Assembly (NCBI RefSeq): GCF_004010095.1
Contig: NZ_RRYD01000013.1
Location: 19,774-83,773 of the forward strand
Direction: 5' to 3'
Source of the DNA: Lacticaseibacillus hulanensis
GTDB lineage: Bacteria > Bacillota > Bacilli > Lactobacillales > Lactobacillaceae
Length of the DNA stretch: 64,000 nt
Shown: positions 37,731 through 46,651 of the stretch, piece after piece
Layout: the number at the start of each line of letters is the position of its first letter
Numbering within the stretch: the stretch's first letter is position 1
Notes under the pieces: generated by a model
What the model saw: the letters and a program-made list of their open reading frames with translations, nothing else
What the model was told of the DNA's origin: nothing
Databases searched by the model: none
Translations under genes and position numbers: made by a program

Positions 37731-38456
37731 TCATCGGAGCCAGCCCCCAGTTACATAAAGTGTTTGCCCCGTTACGTAACTCGCACGCGCATCAACAAGC
37801 GATTCAACGAAATATGCGATGTCGCTCGCCGTGGCAAATCGACCGGCAGGAATCGACGCTTTAACCTCTTCCAGTGCCTCTTTCCCAAACTCTTTGTTCA
37901 TTTTTGTGGCTACCGCACCGGGCGCAACCACGTTGACGGTCAAACCCAAGCTGGCAACTTCCTGAGCGTAGGCCTTGGCAAAGGCCGACTGTGCGCCCTT
38001 GACCGTTGAGTAGGTTACTTCCATCGCTGAACCACTCGCGCCGTACACCGAGCCAATAAACACAATTCGGCCGCGACCACTTTCTGCAAGTTTATCCTGA
38101 ACCAAATTGAGCAGGGCCATCGGTGTTAACAGGTGCACCCGCATAAGTGCCGTCATGTGATCAACCGATGCGTCCCGGAATAATTCGTAATAGGTCATTC
38201 CGGCCGCGACGATTACCGCATCAAGACTGAACAGCTGATTGGCAATGGTCTGCGCTGAATTGACATCCCGCAAATCGCCCGCAACCGTGAAAAAATCCTG
38301 ACGCGGGTACTTGGCACTCAACTCATCAGCCAGCTCGTTCGCCGCGTCGGCATTTTCGTGGTAATGCAGATACAGGCTCCAACCATTTTGCGCCATTTCT
38401 TCCGCAACCGCATGGCCAATGTCGCCAGACGCACCCAAAATCAGCGCACTACTCAT
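37731..38456 (-). CDS. ymfI: SDR family reductase, YmfI (EF-P 5-aminopentanone reductase type)
   Basis: A 241-residue short-chain dehydrogenase: NAD(P) motif GASGDIG, an Asn-rich substrate loop, and the YSTVKGAQSAFAKAY catalytic Tyr-x3-Lys. In Bacillus YmfI reduces the 5-aminopentanone group on elongation factor P; the same role is inferred from family and position. ATG 38456 overlaps the ymfH stop by 8 bp, with GGAGG nine bases upstream. Confidence 0.9.
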   Translation of the reverse strand: MSSALILGASGDIGHAVAEEMAQNGWSLYLHYHENADAANELADELSAKYPRQDFFTVAGDLRDVNSAQTIANQLFSLDAVIVAAGMTYYELFRDASVDHMTALMRVHLLTPMALLNLVQDKLAESGRGRIVFIGSVYGASGSAMEVTYSTVKGAQSAFAKAYAQEVASLGLTVNVVAPGAVATKMNKEFGKEALEEVKASIPAGRFATASDIAYFVESLVDARASYVTGQTLYVTGGWLR

Positions 38457-39765
38457 CAGCAATACCCTCCGTCTGCTCACTCATGATGTGGAAAACCGAT
38501 AATGCGTCCAAGTTAAGAATTGATGCAGCAACGGCCTGAACATCGCGGAACGAGATTGATTCCATCACGGCGGGAACGTCAAACAGCGTTGTGCTCCCAA
38601 AACTGCTGTCGGTAACTTGATTAGCAATGCTTTCCAGCGAGTTAAGTGACGCGTAAAACTTGCCCAGTGCCGCCTTCTTCAGACGTGCAAACCTATCCGC
38701 ATTGAAGTCGGGACTGGAAGTGTAGTTGGCAATTGCATCCACGAGCGATTCGGTTAACACAGCCGGGTCAACATTGTCCCCACCAAGGGCAATGAAATTG
38801 TACCCGCGGCCGCGCGTGAATTCGGTGAAGAACGAGTCATCAATCACACCCGCATTGTACAGCTTTTCGTATGTTTCCCCGGAATCACCAAACAATAATT
38901 CCAGCAGCATCCGGCACGTTACAGCATAGCGCAAACCCTCGAGGTCATCCCCAAGCGCTTCGGTGCCCTTAATTCCGACAATGCCCTTAGCGCGGGAAAT
39001 CGGCATGGTCAGCATCCGAAACGGCAGAATTGTTTCAAGGTCGTAATCCGGACCCACGCCCCGCTCGAGCATGCCTGCCGGACCAAAGTCCTTTTTCGCC
39101 TGGTTCGCGGTCACTAGTGCTGCAACTTCTTCCACGTCAAAGTTACCAACGACGGTCAGCACCATGTTGCTTGGGTGGTAAAAGGCGGCGTGAATCTCCC
39201 GCAATACTTCAGGCGTGATTTCACTGATGGACTCAACCGTGCCCGCCACGTCGAGGTGCACGGGGTGTGTCGGGTACAGGTTACCCAAAATTCCAGAGTA
39301 CAGACGCCAACCAGCATCATCTTGGTACATCTGAATTTCCTGGCCGATAATGCCCTTTTCCTTCTCCACCGTTGCATCGGTGAAGTAAGGGTCCTGTACG
39401 AAATCGAGCAGGATGTTCAGGTTGTCCGCGATGGCCGTTGTGCCAGAGAACAGGTAACTGGTCTGGGTCGCACTCGTGAAGGCATTGGACGAGGCCCCAC
39501 TTTTACCAAACAGGTCAAACGCGTCGTAATCTTCCTTATCGAACAGCTTGTGCTCTAGAAAGTGGGCCGAGCCCGCCGGAATGGTCGTGAAGTCCGCATC
39601 GCTGCTAGTCCGAAATGAATTATCAATGGACCCAAACTGTGTGGTGAACATGGCGTACGTCTTGTGGTAACCAGGTTTGGGAACAAAGTGACACACTAAC
39701 CCGTTTGGCAGGGTCATGCTAACCATCCGCTCGCCTAAACCAGTTGCTTCAGTCAATTCTGTCAT
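38449..39765 (-). CDS. ymfH: M16 family zinc peptidase, YmfH
   Basis: A 438-residue insulinase-type peptidase. The inverted zinc motif HFLEH at 68-72 (His68, Glu71, His72) is intact, so this is the catalytic partner. Its natural substrate is not known in lactobacilli. ATG 39765 overlaps the ymfF stop (TAATG) with GGGGAGG upstream, indicating coupled synthesis of the two subunits. Confidence 0.93.
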   Translation of the reverse strand: MTELTEATGLGERMVSMTLPNGLVCHFVPKPGYHKTYAMFTTQFGSIDNSFRTSSDADFTTIPAGSAHFLEHKLFDKEDYDAFDLFGKSGASSNAFTSATQTSYLFSGTTAIADNLNILLDFVQDPYFTDATVEKEKGIIGQEIQMYQDDAGWRLYSGILGNLYPTHPVHLDVAGTVESISEITPEVLREIHAAFYHPSNMVLTVVGNFDVEEVAALVTANQAKKDFGPAGMLERGVGPDYDLETILPFRMLTMPISRAKGIVGIKGTEALGDDLEGLRYAVTCRMLLELLFGDSGETYEKLYNAGVIDDSFFTEFTRGRGYNFIALGGDNVDPAVLTESLVDAIANYTSSPDFNADRFARLKKAALGKFYASLNSLESIANQVTDSSFGSTTLFDVPAVMESISFRDVQAVAASILNLDALSVFHIMSEQTEGIADE

Positions 39766-41021
39766 TAGTGCGCCTCCCCGTTCAAAAAATATACCGCCTG
39801 CAACTTCATCTTGGCTGCGGCAGCCTGAACCTGCTCTCTGGTGACGGCGTTAATGCGCGTCAATTCCGTCTGGGCATCCAGCTTAGCGTCGGGTAGCATT
39901 GCGCTGGACAAAGCTAAATCCGCGATGAAGCCCTGACTGTCGAGTGATGCTTTCCGGTCGTTAACCATGCCGTCCTTAATCGCCTGAAAATGGTCATCCG
40001 TGAAGTCGCCACTGACAACTGCAGCCAGCTGCGCCGCAATTAATTCTTCCACCCGGCTTTCGTTAACGGCATCAATGCCCGCTTGAACCATCATGAAGTG
40101 GCGCATCATGTTGGCGTTCGCACTGGCATAATAGGCCAGGCTCTCTTTTTCCCGGACGTTCCGGAAAAGCAGTGACAGTGGTGAACCGCCGAACAATTCA
40201 CAAGCAACAAGCGCCGCGTAGTACTGGGGGCCGAAATGATCGCCTTCAATGTGGTAGGCAAGATTCAGCTTGCTTTGTGTTACCTGCTCTTTTTCTGTTT
40301 TGCGTGCAATTGTCTGCAGGACGGGCTGGTCGTATTCAAGCGTGCCCTGCATACTTGGCCGCGGCGCAAACCCAAAGCTTGCCGCCAGTGCCCGCGCCTT
40401 CTCCAAATCAACGTTCCCGACCATGATGATTTCAATCTGGTCGTCTTTGATCATTTCCTGGTACGTCGCAACTAGGGACTTGGCCGTTAAGCCATCGAGG
40501 CCGTCTGCCGTGCCGAAGCTTGGTACGGCCTGGGCAGGGTCGGCAAAGTAGCTTGCCTGCACCGCCAGCCCTGCCTTTGTTGCGCGATCATCGCTCAATG
40601 AATTCAGGTACATTGCCAAATTAGTCTTCTCGCGGGCAAAAGTGGCCACATCAAAACTGCCACCCTCGATGCGCGGGTTCAGTAGTGCCTCCCGTAAGAA
40701 GGCAAAGGCATCATCAAGCAGGTTGACATCGGCATAGGCCGAGTCGAGAATCTGCATCCCCGCGCTGACCCGGTGCACGCGGCCAGCGCGCGCCACGTTG
40801 ATGCCAAAGCTGGCGCCATAAAGATTTTCCAATTCAGCAGAAAATTCTGCCTGGGTCGGGTACTTGGTGGAACTCATTTCAAGCAAACTTGTCAGCAGCG
40901 TCCGCGCACCGATTGTTTCAAGTTGCAGTGGCGCCAAAAAATTAACGCTGATTCGTGTGGTTTTAAATTGTGTAGTGGGTACAACGCTGAGATGCACCCC
41001 ATCGGTTATCTTAACTCGCAA
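39765..41021 (-). CDS. ymfF: M16 family peptidase-like protein, non-catalytic partner, YmfF
   Basis: A 418-residue M16 homologue lacking the HxxEH zinc motif: the equivalent region reads LLTSLLEMSSTKYP. M16 enzymes often work as a catalytic and a non-catalytic pair, which fits its coupling to ymfH. TTG 41021 follows AGGAG by seven bases and no ATG lies nearby in frame. Confidence 0.92.
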   Translation of the reverse strand: MRVKITDGVHLSVVPTTQFKTTRISVNFLAPLQLETIGARTLLTSLLEMSSTKYPTQAEFSAELENLYGASFGINVARAGRVHRVSAGMQILDSAYADVNLLDDAFAFLREALLNPRIEGGSFDVATFAREKTNLAMYLNSLSDDRATKAGLAVQASYFADPAQAVPSFGTADGLDGLTAKSLVATYQEMIKDDQIEIIMVGNVDLEKARALAASFGFAPRPSMQGTLEYDQPVLQTIARKTEKEQVTQSKLNLAYHIEGDHFGPQYYAALVACELFGGSPLSLLFRNVREKESLAYYASANANMMRHFMMVQAGIDAVNESRVEELIAAQLAAVVSGDFTDDHFQAIKDGMVNDRKASLDSQGFIADLALSSAMLPDAKLDAQTELTRINAVTREQVQAAAAKMKLQAVYFLNGEAH

Positions 41022-41128
41022 ATTTTAACTCCTAACGAAGCGCCAGGCTTATTTCTCCGCCCAGCGCTAATCCATTCACATTAATCTCGTGAAGCTTTTT
41101 GCTGTTCAATTAATTGTCATGCGCAAAG

Positions 41129-43480
41129 TTACTGCTGCTCAGGCTTGCTGTAAACCTTGCGGGGTTTGCTCCCCTCGGCCGGGCCAATGTACCCGCGATT
41201 TTCCAGGTCGTCAATCAGTCGCGCGGCACGATTGTAGCCAATCCGGAAGCGCCGTTGCAACATCGACGTGCTTGCGGACTGCTTCTCACGCACAAACTTC
41301 AGCGCGTCGTCAAACAGTTCGTCATCACTGTTGCCACCATCCTCGGCCTTTTCGTCCTCCGCGGTGGGAATCATCGCCTCATCGTAGGCTGGTTTAACCT
41401 GATCCGTGATGTACTTAACGACCGCCTCAACATCGGCGGACGGAATGAATGCCCCCTGCACCCGTTGCGGTTTGTTCATGTCAATTGGGTCATAGAGCAT
41501 GTCCCCACGGCCGAGCAACTTTTCCGCCCCGTTGGCATCCAAAATCGTGCGGGAATCAACCCCACTCGACACGGCAAACGCCATTCGGGAAGGAATGTTC
41601 GCCTTAATCAGCCCAGTAATGACGTCGACACTCGGCCGCTGCGTTGCAATAATCATGTGAATTCCGGCAGCGCGCGCCATCTGGCCAATGCGAATAATCG
41701 CCGTTTCAACTTCGGCGCCCGCAACCATCATCAGGTCGGCCAGTTCGTCAACAATCACCACGATGTACGGCATCTTACTGAGGCCCTCATCGGGATTCTC
41801 CGCCACTTTGCGGTTGTACTCACCCATGTTGCGCACACCCGCAGCCGAGAAGCGTTCATAACGCCGCTCCATTTCCTGCAAAATCTTGTTCAGAGCGGCC
41901 GGGGCGCGTTTGGCCTCGGTCACAACTGGGGCAAGCAGGTGTGGCACCCCATCGTAAACCGAAAGTTCAACTTTTTTGGGATCAATCAACATGAGCCGGA
42001 CATCTGTCGGCTTGGCCCGCATCAGCAAGCTCGTAATAATGACGTTAATCATCACGGACTTCCCCGAACCAGTAGCCCCAGCAATCAGCATGTGCGGCAT
42101 CTTCGCCAAATCGGCGGTCACAATGCTGCCGGCAACATCCTGGCCCAAGGGTACCTCGAGTGGCTTGTCCGGGTGCGGTGGGGTTGCCCGGAGCACGTCC
42201 TTGTACCCGACCGTCCGGATGTGCTGGTTGGGCACCTCAATCCCAATCAGGCTCTTGCCCGGGATGGGTGCTTCAATTCGAATATCCTTGGCGGCAAGTG
42301 CCAGTGCCAGGTCATCAGCCAGGTTCACAATCTTGGAAACCTTCACCCCAATTGCCGGCTGAATCTCATACTTAGTGATGGATGGGCCCAGCGTGGCTGC
42401 GGTCACCTTCACGTCAACTCCGAAGCTGGCAAAGGTCCGCTCGAGTTTGCCGCGATTGACCCGGATGGCAGCCTGTTCCTCCCGCTGGTCAACCGGTTTG
42501 GGCTGGGACAAAATATCCAGTGGTGGCAGACGGTAATCATCGGTTGGATCACCCGTGATGATTTCCGGTGCATCTGCCTGATCAGCCTTGCTTTCTTGAC
42601 TTGCCGGCGCCTGAGCAGTCGGTTCATCAAAGGCCGCGTTGGCCGGATCTGGTGCCGGTGTATCCGCCACGTTAATGGTAAATTCCGGTTCCGGATCATC
42701 AACTTGACCGACAAGGGGCTCGTCATGGTCATGTGCTTTCGGCAGGGACTTGTCTTCCTGCGTCCCTGTATGCTTTGCCGTATTCTTCTGCGTCCGTGAT
42801 TGGCGCTTGCCAGCAGCATCTTGATTGCTCAACTGCCGCTCGTGCCAATCGCTAATTGCGGTGGTGATGCGGTGCCAGCCTGCAAGGAGTGCGTGGCCAA
42901 TTCGGTGGAGTAAGTCAAAAATCTGCGCGGGCTCAACGCCAAAGAACATGCACAAGCCAACGACCGCAATTAGCCCCGCCAGCACGTAACTGCCAACCTG
43001 TGACAGCAGTGGGTACGTGACGGTGTACAGCGCCGCCCCGAGCAGCCCACCACCGGCTGGGGTGGCGGCCGTCAGTGCAGCAAAATCCGTCTTCAATATG
43101 AACCACGTGGCCGACCAGAAATGTGCGTGGACATTGCTGGCCTCCATGAGGTGTGCGGAAAAGCCCAAAACGGCAGCAATGTACATGAGCAAGATACCCC
43201 AGACTACGCGTTTACGCAGCGGTGGCACTTTGCCCGCAATCACCATCCAGACGCCCGTAAAGACAAAGGCAATCCCGAGAGCCATGTATGTATCCCCACC
43301 AATAAGTCGGAGAACATTTGCTAGTGTTACTCCAAGCATTCCCAGTTTGGTGAGAGCGAGAAGGCCGAACACCGTTATTCCGGCGCCGAACCAATTAATT
43401 GTATAATCACCGGTCTTACGCCGGGGTTTCCGAGCGGTGGATCGGCGTGTTGCTACTTTTCTGCGCTTAGTTTGTGGCAT
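41129..43480 (-). CDS. ftsK: DNA translocase FtsK/SpoIIIE
   Basis: A 783-residue translocase that clears chromosome termini from the closing septum. Four to five N-terminal TM segments (to about 175) are followed by a charged, low-complexity linker, an ATPase motor with Walker [10 protein letters not shown] and Walker [12 protein letters not shown], and a C-terminal gamma winged helix (about 715-783) that reads polar DNA motifs. ATG 43480 follows GGGGG. It is the first gene of the series ftsK-ymfF-ymfH-ymfI-rodZ-pgsA. Confidence 0.96.
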   Translation of the reverse strand: MPQTKRRKVATRRSTARKPRRKTGDYTINWFGAGITVFGLLALTKLGMLGVTLANVLRLIGGDTYMALGIAFVFTGVWMVIAGKVPPLRKRVVWGILLMYIAAVLGFSAHLMEASNVHAHFWSATWFILKTDFAALTAATPAGGGLLGAALYTVTYPLLSQVGSYVLAGLIAVVGLCMFFGVEPAQIFDLLHRIGHALLAGWHRITTAISDWHERQLSNQDAAGKRQSRTQKNTAKHTGTQEDKSLPKAHDHDEPLVGQVDDPEPEFTINVADTPAPDPANAAFDEPTAQAPASQESKADQADAPEIITGDPTDDYRLPPLDILSQPKPVDQREEQAAIRVNRGKLERTFASFGVDVKVTAATLGPSITKYEIQPAIGVKVSKIVNLADDLALALAAKDIRIEAPIPGKSLIGIEVPNQHIRTVGYKDVLRATPPHPDKPLEVPLGQDVAGSIVTADLAKMPHMLIAGATGSGKSVMINVIITSLLMRAKPTDVRLMLIDPKKVELSVYDGVPHLLAPVVTEAKRAPAALNKILQEMERRYERFSAAGVRNMGEYNRKVAENPDEGLSKMPYIVVIVDELADLMMVAGAEVETAIIRIGQMARAAGIHMIIATQRPSVDVITGLIKANIPSRMAFAVSSGVDSRTILDANGAEKLLGRGDMLYDPIDMNKPQRVQGAFIPSADVEAVVKYITDQVKPAYDEAMIPTAEDEKAEDGGNSDDELFDDALKFVREKQSASTSMLQRRFRIGYNRAARLIDDLENRGYIGPAEGSKPRKVYSKPEQQ

Positions 43481-43603
43481 TAGCCATTTCCCCCAATTCT
43501 ACTCTCCGATTATACCCTGCAAACAAGCAGTGGTAAACATTTGCCAAAAATAGGCGAAACCGCCGTTACTTGGGGCCTTGCGTCGGCTTTTACTGGCCGT
43601 TAA

Positions 43604-43656
43604 AATAAACCCACGACTCATTATGCCGTCAAAGCGGGCAAAATGAGCCGTGGGAA
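43604..43656 (-). terminator. Terminator of trmL
   Basis: Minus-strand stem CCCACGGCTCATT / AATGAGTCGTGGG with inner GCC / GGC and a TTTATTTT tail. Confidence 0.85.
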
Positions 43657-43661
43657 TTTGA

Positions 43662-44171
43662 TTATTTTAACTTGTCGTGCGGGTACGTGTGCGACTTTTC
43701 TAGTCCGGCAAAGTTCTGCTGCCGCAGCGCTTCGTAAATAACCAGCGCCGCGCAGTTAGACAGGTTGAGGGCCCGGATGTTTTCGGTCATGGGGATGCGC
43801 AGACATTTTTCTGGGTTACCGCGCATGAATGGCTCGGGCAACCCGGTTGTTTCCTTGCCGAACATGTAGTAGTGGTCCACCGCCGTGTCGGTGAAGTCTG
43901 CGTCCGTGTAAGTTTGGTCAGCAAACTTGGTAATCAGGTACAAGTACCGCTGATCGGGCACCGTCGCCAGGAAGTCCTCCAGACTGTCGTGGAAGACCAG
44001 CTTAACCTTGTCCCAGTAATCGAGACCCGCCCGCCGCACCGTGTGATCATTGATTTCGAACTTCATTGGTTTAATAATGTCGAGCACGGAATCCGTCCCG
44101 GCAGCTGTGCGGGCAATATTTCCCGTATTCTGGGGAATTTCTGGCTGGTACAAAACAATATGGTTAGTCAT
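43662..44171 (-). CDS. trmL: tRNA (cytidine/uridine(34)-2'-O)-methyltransferase TrmL
   Basis: A 169-residue SPOUT-class methyltransferase acting on the wobble base of tRNA-Leu isoacceptors. Motif 1 is [13 protein letters not shown] and the C-terminal knot motif is [23 protein letters not shown] 44171 follows GAGGAG by six bases; the longer frame upstream is not used. A 454-bp upstream gap holds a promoter and two hairpins (see 44326-44480). Confidence 0.94.
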   Translation of the reverse strand: MTNHIVLYQPEIPQNTGNIARTAAGTDSVLDIIKPMKFEINDHTVRRAGLDYWDKVKLVFHDSLEDFLATVPDQRYLYLITKFADQTYTDADFTDTAVDHYYMFGKETTGLPEPFMRGNPEKCLRIPMTENIRALNLSNCAALVIYEALRQQNFAGLEKSHTYPHDKLK

Positions 44172-44325
44172 ATGTATCTCCTCACTGAATATCATCAAGC
44201 ATTAATTAACAACAATTTTACCGCTTTTAACCGGATAAATCTGTACACGATTCACGAACATTTGTATGCGTAGCTGTGTGCTCACCACAAGCCTGTCTCG
44301 GCTAAGCAAAACCGGTCCGTAAACA

Positions 44326-44480
44326 CAAAAAGAGCGCATCCCCTCGGTGTTAGCACGGCAAGAAGATACGCTAGTAAAGACTTAATCGTTAATTTTTATC
44401 AAACCCGGCAACCACGCACCTGATAAAAATCAAAGAAAAATTCTCGTGAAAAATATACCACCCACGATGAACAAATGCAA
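44326..44480 (-). ncRNA. Candidate small RNA or attenuated leader upstream of trmL
   Basis: On the minus strand TTGCAT (44475-44480) and TATATT (44452-44457) are spaced 17 bp. The transcript would first form a hairpin with a perfect 9-bp stem (44393-44429, TTTTTATCA / TGATAAAAA, loop GGTGCGTGGTTGCCGGGTT), then a second hairpin GCGTATC...GGATGCGC followed by TCTTTTTG (44326-44371). This gives a short RNA of about 120 nt ending about 150 bp before trmL. It could be a free small RNA or a premature-termination leader for trmL. I cannot match it to a known riboswitch. The remaining parts of 44172-44625 show nothing else clear; the corA promoter should lie near 44570. Confidence 0.45.
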
Positions 44481-44625
44481 ATAATTGTGAAAATTAATCT
44501 AACCGGCAGACCTTTAACCCGCCCGCTTTTTGCCGTATCCTTAAGGTATTACAGACAACGGTTAACAGATATGTGAAAATTAGATTTAAAATAACGTCGT
44601 CACTAATCGAAGTGGAGGAAACGCA

Positions 44626-45567
44626 ATGCTTTCAATATACAAGCACCGACACGGAGGCGGTCTCATGCCCACCAGCAAAATTGAAACTGGGGTGTGGATT
44701 AATGTGGTCGCGCCCGACGCCAAAGAGCGTGCCCAATTAATGAACGAAGCAAGCGCGCCGGAAGACTTCATCCTCTACGGCCTTGACCCAGATGAAGGTG
44801 CCCGTTTTGAGTATGACGATGACACGGACAGCAGCCTCATCATTTACGACATGCCCCAGCCGTCGCTCGGTGATAAAAATGGCGGCTACGAAACCATCCC
44901 CCTCGCCGTCATCATCACCAAGAAGTGCATCATCACAATTCACACCGAGTCAATTCCCTTGATGCAATATTTTGCTGAAGGCAAGGTTGCGACATTTGAC
45001 CCGCGGGCGCGCTTCAACGCGGCGCTGCAATTCTTGTACCAAGTCAGCGTCAGCTACCTCACCTACCTGCGTGACCTGAACAAAGAGCGGGTGCAAATCG
45101 AAAGCAAACTGCAACGGACCCTGCGCAACGATGATCTGTACGGGTTAATGGGTGTTCAGCGCAGTCTGGTCTACTTCATGATGAGTCTGCGGACCAACCG
45201 CATCGTGCTGGACAACCTCGGTCGCGGCAACAGCCTGCACCTCGGTGAAGACGACCTTGATTTTCTAGATGACATCACCATCGAAAATCAGCAGGCCACC
45301 GAAATGGCGCAAATCAGCAACTCCATCATTCGCGAAACGGCGGACACGTATTCCTCCGTCATCAACAACAACATGAACGGGGTCATGAAGTTCCTGACTA
45401 GTTACTCGATAATTCTCACCATCCCCACGCTTGTCTTCTCCTTCTATGGCATGAACGTGGAGCTGCCGTTTGCGGGCACCCACTGGAGCTGGGTCATCAC
45501 CATCTTGATTTCCATCGCCCTCGCCCTGATTTTGGGTGTTCAGTTCTGGCGGAATAAGTACTTCTAA
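44626..45567 (+). CDS. corA: CorA family magnesium/divalent cation transporter
   Basis: A 313-residue CorA-type channel. A large N-terminal cytoplasmic domain is followed by two C-terminal TM segments, with the signature FYGMN at the end of TM1 and a basic C-terminal tail (WRNKYF). ATG 44626 follows GGAGG by seven bases. It is monocistronic, with a terminator-like hairpin downstream. No M-box riboswitch is recognisable upstream. Confidence 0.92.
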   Translation: MLSIYKHRHGGGLMPTSKIETGVWINVVAPDAKERAQLMNEASAPEDFILYGLDPDEGARFEYDDDTDSSLIIYDMPQPSLGDKNGGYETIPLAVIITKKCIITIHTESIPLMQYFAEGKVATFDPRARFNAALQFLYQVSVSYLTYLRDLNKERVQIESKLQRTLRNDDLYGLMGVQRSLVYFMMSLRTNRIVLDNLGRGNSLHLGEDDLDFLDDITIENQQATEMAQISNSIIRETADTYSSVINNNMNGVMKFLTSYSIILTIPTLVFSFYGMNVELPFAGTHWSWVITILISIALALILGVQFWRNKYF

Positions 45568-45574
45568 CGGCAAG

Positions 45575-45622
45575 ATAAGGGCAGGCTCCCGGTGTGCACG
45601 ATGAGCGCCCGCCCTTTTTTAG
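45575..45622 (+). terminator. Terminator of corA
   Basis: Imperfect hairpin AGGGCAGGC...GCCCGCCCT followed by T6, eight bases after the corA stop. Confidence 0.65.
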
Positions 45623-45675
45623 CGGCAGGGGCAATTAGCGCTACCATTAACTAAATTTGACCCGTCAGCCATTCT

Positions 45676-45716
45676 CTAACTTTTTGTTAGTATTTTTCAA
45701 ATCAAAGTGCTATAAT
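45676..45716 (+). promoter_or_regulatory. rpsN promoter with CTAAC/GTTAG inverted repeat
   Basis: TATAAT lies at 45711-45716 with only a weak -35 at 17 bp. The inverted repeat CTAAC-TTTTT-GTTAG (45676-45690) is centred about 30 bp upstream of the -10. It does not match the Zur consensus, but the position suits an operator. Confidence 0.45.
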
Positions 45717-45785
45717 GACTGCATTGTTAAAGCGAAATGGCTCCAACTAAAAACTTCCACTTGGGAAAATTGCGAAGGAGCAAAC

Positions 45786-46055
45786 ATGGCTAAAAAATCA
45801 AAAATCGCCAAGGCAGCTAAGATTGCTGCAACGGTCGATAAGTACGCGGACTTGCGGGCACAGTACAAGGCAGAGGGTAATTACGCTGCCCTTGCAACCT
45901 TGCCGCGCAACGCCTCACCCGTGCGGGTCCACAACCGTGACCGCATTGATGGCCGCCCGCACGCATACATGCGCAAGTTTGGCATGTCGCGTCTTAATTT
46001 CCGCCAGCTCGCACACAAGGGGCAAATCCCTGGTGTCCGCAAAGCTAGTTGGTAA
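45786..46055 (+). CDS. rpsN: 30S ribosomal protein S14, zinc-independent paralogue
   Basis: An 89-residue S14 ([15 protein letters not shown]... ending [11 protein letters not shown]). It contains no cysteine, so it is the longer C-minus form rather than the 61-residue zinc-ribbon S14 encoded in ribosomal operons. In Bacillus such a paralogue is made under zinc starvation to replace the zinc form. ATG 45786 follows GAAGGAG by seven bases; the longer frame upstream crosses the promoter. It is monocistronic. Confidence 0.95.
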   Translation: MAKKSKIAKAAKIAATVDKYADLRAQYKAEGNYAALATLPRNASPVRVHNRDRIDGRPHAYMRKFGMSRLNFRQLAHKGQIPGVRKASW

Positions 46056-46067
46056 CATTAAATACAG

Positions 46068-46100
46068 TAAAAGGTCCAGGCTTAGTGCCTGGGCCTTTTT
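46068..46100 (+). terminator. Terminator of rpsN
   Basis: AAAGGTCCAGGC / GCCTGGGCCTTT stem with a TTAGT loop and a T5 tail. Confidence 0.88.
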
Positions 46101-46110
46101 GCTGGAACAA

Positions 46111-46160
46111 GGTACTAAAAAAGACTGTGCCCACCGCAAAAGCGGTTGGCACAGTCTTTT
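46111..46160. terminator. Bidirectional terminator; TGTGCCAACCGC hairpin family
   Basis: Stem AAAAAGACTGTGCC / GGCACAGTCTTTTT with an inner CCGC-AAAA-GCGG. On the minus strand it ends the PTS IIA gene; on the plus strand it backs up rpsN. Its core matches the middle hairpin of the ~840-bp elements. Confidence 0.88.
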
Positions 46161-46169
46161 TAGTTGTCA

Positions 46170-46541
46170 CTACTTCAAATCGTAAATGATCTCGGTGCCT
46201 TCCGTGAAGACGGGTTTGGCGTTTGGGAACAGGTAGATTGCGTTGCCCAGCGAGTCCTCACTTGGGACCGGCTGGAAAACAAGCGTGGCGTGGCCGATTT
46301 GCTGTAAGTTGGCGTTGGTCAGGCCACCAACCCCGATGACGCGAAACTTAATGTCGTTAATGTAGAGGTGGTCCCCCACCTTCACTTGCATCTTTTTCTG
46401 CGCTTTAGGATCAGTGAACTCCTGAATCACAGACACATTCCGCAAAGCATCTGTTGCCTTATCACCAAATAGAATCACCATCTGATCCTTGGGGCTGAGG
46501 GCATCCGGGCCAATTTCTTTAACAATTGATTTTAACTGCAT
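46170..46541 (-). CDS. Orphan PTS glucitol/sorbitol-type IIA protein
   Basis: A 123-residue protein with the length and pattern of SrlB/GutA-type IIA proteins. Family features are GPDALSPKDQMVILFG near the start, VGDHLYINDIKFRVIGVG in the middle, and IGHATLVF, whose His is the phosphorylation site. No IIB or IIC genes and no sorbitol dehydrogenase are nearby, so it may serve distant components or have a regulatory role. The ribosome site before ATG 46541 is weak. It is divergent from the lactonase gene. Confidence 0.8.
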   Translation of the reverse strand: MQLKSIVKEIGPDALSPKDQMVILFGDKATDALRNVSVIQEFTDPKAQKKMQVKVGDHLYINDIKFRVIGVGGLTNANLQQIGHATLVFQPVPSEDSLGNAIYLFPNAKPVFTEGTEIIYDLK

Positions 46542-46651
46542 AGTTCACTTCATCCTCACTAATTAGTATATCTTTATGATAACATGTTTTGGTGGGTAGC
46601 GAATCCGCTTTCTTTAGTTATATACTACCTTATGAAAGGGGGCCAAATATT

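Noticed and set aside
44300..44440. SAM-I or M-box riboswitch for corA
   Set aside because: CCCGGCAACC resembles part of the SAM-I core, but the remaining helices are absent, and the T-tract terminator and promoter read on the other strand.
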